A stretch of DNA of 64,000 nucleotides from CAZKWG01 sp964615375. Lineage in GTDB: Bacteria > Myxococcota_A > UBA796 > CAZKWG01. Numbering within the stretch: position 1 is the first letter of the stretch; every line of letters begins with the position of its first letter. The notes below the pieces were generated by a model that was not told the DNA's origin, searched no databases, and was given only the letters and a program-made list of their open reading frames with translations. The DNA is taken from the NCBI GenBank assembly GCA_964615375.1, contig CAZTOW010000001.1, positions 372,001 through 436,000 on the forward strand, read 5' to 3'. Made by a program: the position numbers and the translations under genes. Shown piece after piece: positions 61,480 through 64,000 of this stretch.

Positions 61480-62580
61480 TCAGGCTCGCCGCGCCCGCAG
61501 CGCCCCGAGCAGCCCCAGCGCCAGGACCAGCCCCCCCGCGCTGGCCCGGCGGGCCCCACAGCCGCAGTCCAGCTCCCCGGGGTCGAATTCGGGGAGGTCG
61601 CAGGTGAACAGGGGCTCGTCGATGGCGACGCCGTCCAGATCGATCCCGCAGAGCGGCAGATCGGCGGACGGAGCGCTCTCGGCCTCGCTGAGCGTGCCTG
61701 CGTGCACCTTCAGGGTCAGGCACAGCGGCTCACCATCCGTGCTGCAGGCGCGGCACGGATCGAAGAATCCAGTGGTGGGGAGAAAGCTGCACAGCTCGGT
61801 GGGATCGTCGCTCTCCGTGACCATGACGGAGAGCACGCGCGTGTCGAGGGTGACCGCCCCCTCCAGGCCGCCCGCGGCGGAGGCGTCGGGCAGCCAGCCG
61901 AGGTGCAATGAGAGATCCTCGGCGTGGACCTCGCCCTCCTCGAGCGTGACGTCCATCTCGTCGGCGCTCCACCAGAGCTGGCCCTGGGCGTCCAGCGTGC
62001 CCAGGCCCTTGAAGACCTGACACTGGAGGCCGTCCTCCAGCCGCGTGGCGACCAGCCGAAAGCGCGCGTCCTCACCGTCTACCTCCAGCACCTCGACCAG
62101 CAGATCGTAGTCTCTCAGCACCATATTGGTGATCGCGCCGGGGCCTTCGGGCACGCTCAGCCAGGTCCCGCCCTCCAGGCGCCAGGCGCGCCCCAGCAGC
62201 GCCGAGGCGTCGAAGCTCTCCGCCTGGCCGTAGGGCAGGACCTCCCAGGACTCCTCCCAGCCGAGGTCCACGCCGCCTGCGCCCACCAAAGTCGCCGTCC
62301 CGGCCACCATGTCCTCCTTCGGCGCCCAGGCGTAGAGCTCATCGCCGCCCCGGAGCGGCGTCACGGCCAACGGGACCCCCTCGGCGTCCAGGACCGTGGG
62401 CTTCGCGATGCGCCGCACATCGTCCTCCCTTACACGGAGCAGGAGTGGATCCCAGGGCGCGCTGCCGGTCTGCCAGCTCAACAATTCCGGCGCCTCGGGG
62501 GGATCGGAGTCCGCGGTGTCCGGGCTCTTGTACGGGTCGCACGCGCAGAGCGGCGCGAGCAGGATGATGGCGCGGTTCAT
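61480..62580 (-). CDS. Lipoprotein with MYXO-CTERM tail, function unknown
   Basis: The 366-residue protein has a lipobox LCAC (Cys14), an Asp/Pro-rich linker, a beta-rich body (WDPLLLRVREDDVRRI, LDLGW-type strands) and three to four Cys pairs near the end (CRACSTDG, LCLTL). It ends with LDCGCGARR, a hydrophobic helix and RARRA, a MYXO-CTERM signal. Like the 10204 protein it has both a lipobox and the C-terminal signal. No enzyme motif is seen. The ATG has GGAGGAG upstream. Confidence 0.75.
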   Translation of the reverse strand: MNRAIILLAPLCACDPYKSPDTADSDPPEAPELLSWQTGSAPWDPLLLRVREDDVRRIAKPTVLDAEGVPLAVTPLRGGDELYAWAPKEDMVAGTATLVGAGGVDLGWEESWEVLPYGQAESFDASALLGRAWRLEGGTWLSVPEGPGAITNMVLRDYDLLVEVLEVDGEDARFRLVATRLEDGLQCQVFKGLGTLDAQGQLWWSADEMDVTLEEGEVHAEDLSLHLGWLPDASAAGGLEGAVTLDTRVLSVMVTESDDPTELCSFLPTTGFFDPCRACSTDGEPLCLTLKVHAGTLSEAESAPSADLPLCGIDLDGVAIDEPLFTCDLPEFDPGELDCGCGARRASAGGLVLALGLLGALRARRA

Positions 62581-62690
62581 GTCTCCTCCAAGCGATGGGT
62601 GTGGGACCGCGACGCGATCCCGGAGAGAGGGTGCCCTGGGGGGCGCGGAGTGTGAAGGGCCACGCGCGCGCGTTCGGGCTCCTCCCCCGC

Positions 62691-63113
62691 TCACTCCACC
62701 CCGAGCAGCTCGTCCTCTCCGCCAGCATGACAGCCCAGGCAGCTCTCCGGCTGGCCGAAGGGGCTGAGCTCTCCGTCCGGGAAGAGGCGGCCATAGGTCC
62801 AGCCCTCGTCGTCCTTCAGCATCAGCACGGTGGCGACCAGCTCGCTGGCCTCGGCGTCGGCGTAGTTGCGCTTGAGCACGGCCGACCCGGCTGGCAACGG
62901 CTCGGGGAGCTCCGGGAGCGCGTCGAGCGCGAGGTCGTTCCAGCGGATCTCGATCCAGTCCTCTCGCCCGCCGGGGCCGTCTATCAGGCCCTCCATCCCG
63001 TCTGCCTGCTCCCAGGTCTCAGAGCCCTCGAAAGCCTCGAGGAAGCGCTGCTCCTCCTCGGTCAGCGGCGCGCAGCCGGCCAGCGCGAGCACGGGCACCA
63101 AGAGGCGTGTCAT
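62691..63113 (-). CDS. P460-like haem lipoprotein
   Basis: The 140-residue protein has a lipobox LAGC (Cys14). The mature part resembles the cytochrome P460 family: SAVLKRNYA, VATVLMLKDDEGWTYG, then the haem c binding motif SCLGCH near the C-terminus. P460 proteins bind a c-type haem and oxidise hydroxylamine or sense redox in the periplasm. The His after CxxC suggests covalent haem attachment. ATG 63113 has GAGGAG upstream. Confidence 0.7.
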   Translation of the reverse strand: MTRLLVPVLALAGCAPLTEEEQRFLEAFEGSETWEQADGMEGLIDGPGGREDWIEIRWNDLALDALPELPEPLPAGSAVLKRNYADAEASELVATVLMLKDDEGWTYGRLFPDGELSPFGQPESCLGCHAGGEDELLGVE

Positions 63114-63204
63114 CGCTCCTCTACGACTGGCCGCGCTCACGCCTCCTCCTCGGCCCTGAGATGCAGGGCCCAGGATCAGCAGCATGATGACGGTAGCCTC
63201 AGCG

Positions 63205-64000
63205 TCAAGTCCGATGAGGCGAGGTTGCGTTGATCACCCCCTGTCCCCCCACCCCCCCGGCCAGCCCCCGCCCCTTCCACACCGCGAAGATCGCCGGGTA
63301 CACCAGCAGCTCCAGGGCGAAGCTGGTGAACAGCCCCCCCACCATCGGCGCGGCGATGCGGCGCATGACGTCGGCGCCGGTGCCGTCGTTGACCATGACG
63401 GGGGCCAGACCGATGAAGTTGGTCATGACGGTCATGATCTTGGGTCGGATGCGGTGGGCGGCGCCCTCGACGATGGCCTCGCGCAGATCCTCGAAGCTGC
63501 GCATGCGCCCCTCGTCTACCCGGCCCTTGTAGGCCATCTTCAGGTAGAGCAGCATGATGACGCTGGTCTCGGCGTCCAGGCCCAGGAGCGCGATGACGCC
63601 GACCCAGACGGCGACGCTCATGTTGTAGTCCAGCGCCCAGAGCAGCCAGACGGCGCCGGTGAACGCGAGCGGCAGGCTGCCCAGCACGATGAGGGTCTCG
63701 GGCAGCGAGCGCGTGTTCAGGTAGAGCAGGAGCATGACGAGGGCGATGGTGGCCGGCAGCACCAGCCCGAGCTGCTCGCGGGCGCGCTCGTAGGCGAGGT
63801 ACTGACCGGTCCAGCCGAGCCGCACGCCAGGGGGGAGGACCACCTGCGCCTGGACGGTCGCGCGGGCCTGCTCCACGTAGTCGGCCAGCGGGGTCTCGCC
63901 GGGATCGACGAAGACATAGCCCACCAGGCTGCCCGCCTCCGAGCGGATCATCGGCGCGCCGGTCTGGTGGGTGATCCGCGCCACGGCGCTGAGCGGCACG
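63205..64000 (-). CDS. RND heavy-metal efflux pump, C-terminal part (partial, runs off right edge)
   Basis: About 264 residues of a CusA/CzcA-type inner-membrane pump are visible, reading in from the right edge to a stop at 63205. Matching segments are GWTGQYLAYERARE, ALVMLLLYLNTRSLPETLIV, GALDYNMSVAVWVGVIALLG-like helices, AIVEGAAHRIRPKIMT and RRIAAPMVGGL. These pumps expel copper, silver, zinc or cobalt together with a periplasmic adaptor and an outer-membrane channel. The AET segment in helix 10 reads LDAETSVIML; the Asp before Ala is not the usual residue. The membrane and docking parts further upstream are outside the window. Confidence 0.85.
   Translation of the reverse strand, partial: VPLSAVARITHQTGAPMIRSEAGSLVGYVFVDPGETPLADYVEQARATVQAQVVLPPGVRLGWTGQYLAYERAREQLGLVLPATIALVMLLLYLNTRSLPETLIVLGSLPLAFTGAVWLLWALDYNMSVAVWVGVIALLGLDAETSVIMLLYLKMAYKGRVDEGRMRSFEDLREAIVEGAAHRIRPKIMTVMTNFIGLAPVMVNDGTGADVMRRIAAPMVGGLFTSFALELLVYPAIFAVWKGRGLAGGVGGQGVINATSPHRT

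Overview
The window is GC-rich DNA from a Gram-negative bacterium, most likely a member of the Myxococcota or a close deltaproteobacterial relative. It carries lipid A genes (lpxA, lpxB, msbA), a CpaE-type ATPase, a eukaryotic-like Ser/Thr kinase and a sigma-54 type activator. It also has many lipoproteins and giant calcium- or metal-binding repeat proteins. Four proteins end in a Cys motif, a hydrophobic helix and an Arg cluster, which is the MYXO-CTERM layout. A run of 100 N inside a tandem repeat (23312-23411) shows this is a scaffolded draft assembly. I support 41 protein genes (two cut by the window edges), two gene remnants and one tRNA.

Layout. 1-8380: a BtrH_N-like partial gene, a trypsin-like protease divergent from a two-domain parvulin lipoprotein, a thioredoxin-fold lipoprotein, gshA, cpaE, lpxA and an M20 peptidase. 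8355-16620: a polytopic membrane protein, a 1,528-residue FG-GAP/MopE-repeat lipoprotein and an OmpA-family protein. 16624-23150: a two-gene minus-strand unit with an ATGA overlap, encoding a kinase / SIR2-like / STAND ATPase / HEAT-like membrane protein and a sigma-54 activator-like protein. 23218-23673: a 43-bp minisatellite holding the assembly gap. 23766-29837: an AgmX-type protein, then an overlapping lipid A unit (lpxB, GT-C glycosyltransferase, MopE-type lipoprotein, msbA). 29883-35210: a giant lamin-tail/CotH lipoprotein and a small lipoprotein.

35233-38186: a minus-strand RLAN/ATP-grasp ligase, GNAT and cytochrome P450 cluster, which looks like a small peptide- or metabolite-modification locus. 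38268-44497: an FKBP lipoprotein, a glycerophosphodiesterase, two tandem paralogous membrane proteins, two more membrane proteins, a PepSY-like protein and a small unknown. 44522-57438: a 2,006-residue thrombospondin-type-3 repeat protein, a proline/alanine-linker lipoprotein and a double beta-helix protein. 57663-64000: a VOC protein, a tail-anchored protein, a decayed TacA/TacT-type toxin-antitoxin locus beside tRNA-Arg(TCT), a broken lipoprotein gene, an M15 peptidase, a MYXO-CTERM lipoprotein, a P460-like lipoprotein and the C-terminal part of an RND heavy-metal pump.

Themes. The cell surface dominates: eleven predicted lipoproteins, four MYXO-CTERM proteins and an overlapping lipid A assembly operon. 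The most unusual items are the kinase/SIR2-like/STAND protein with its co-transcribed activator, a twin-palindrome operator-like element shared by two distant genes, and repeated signs of leaderless transcription. All calls come from reading the sequence; no database search was run.
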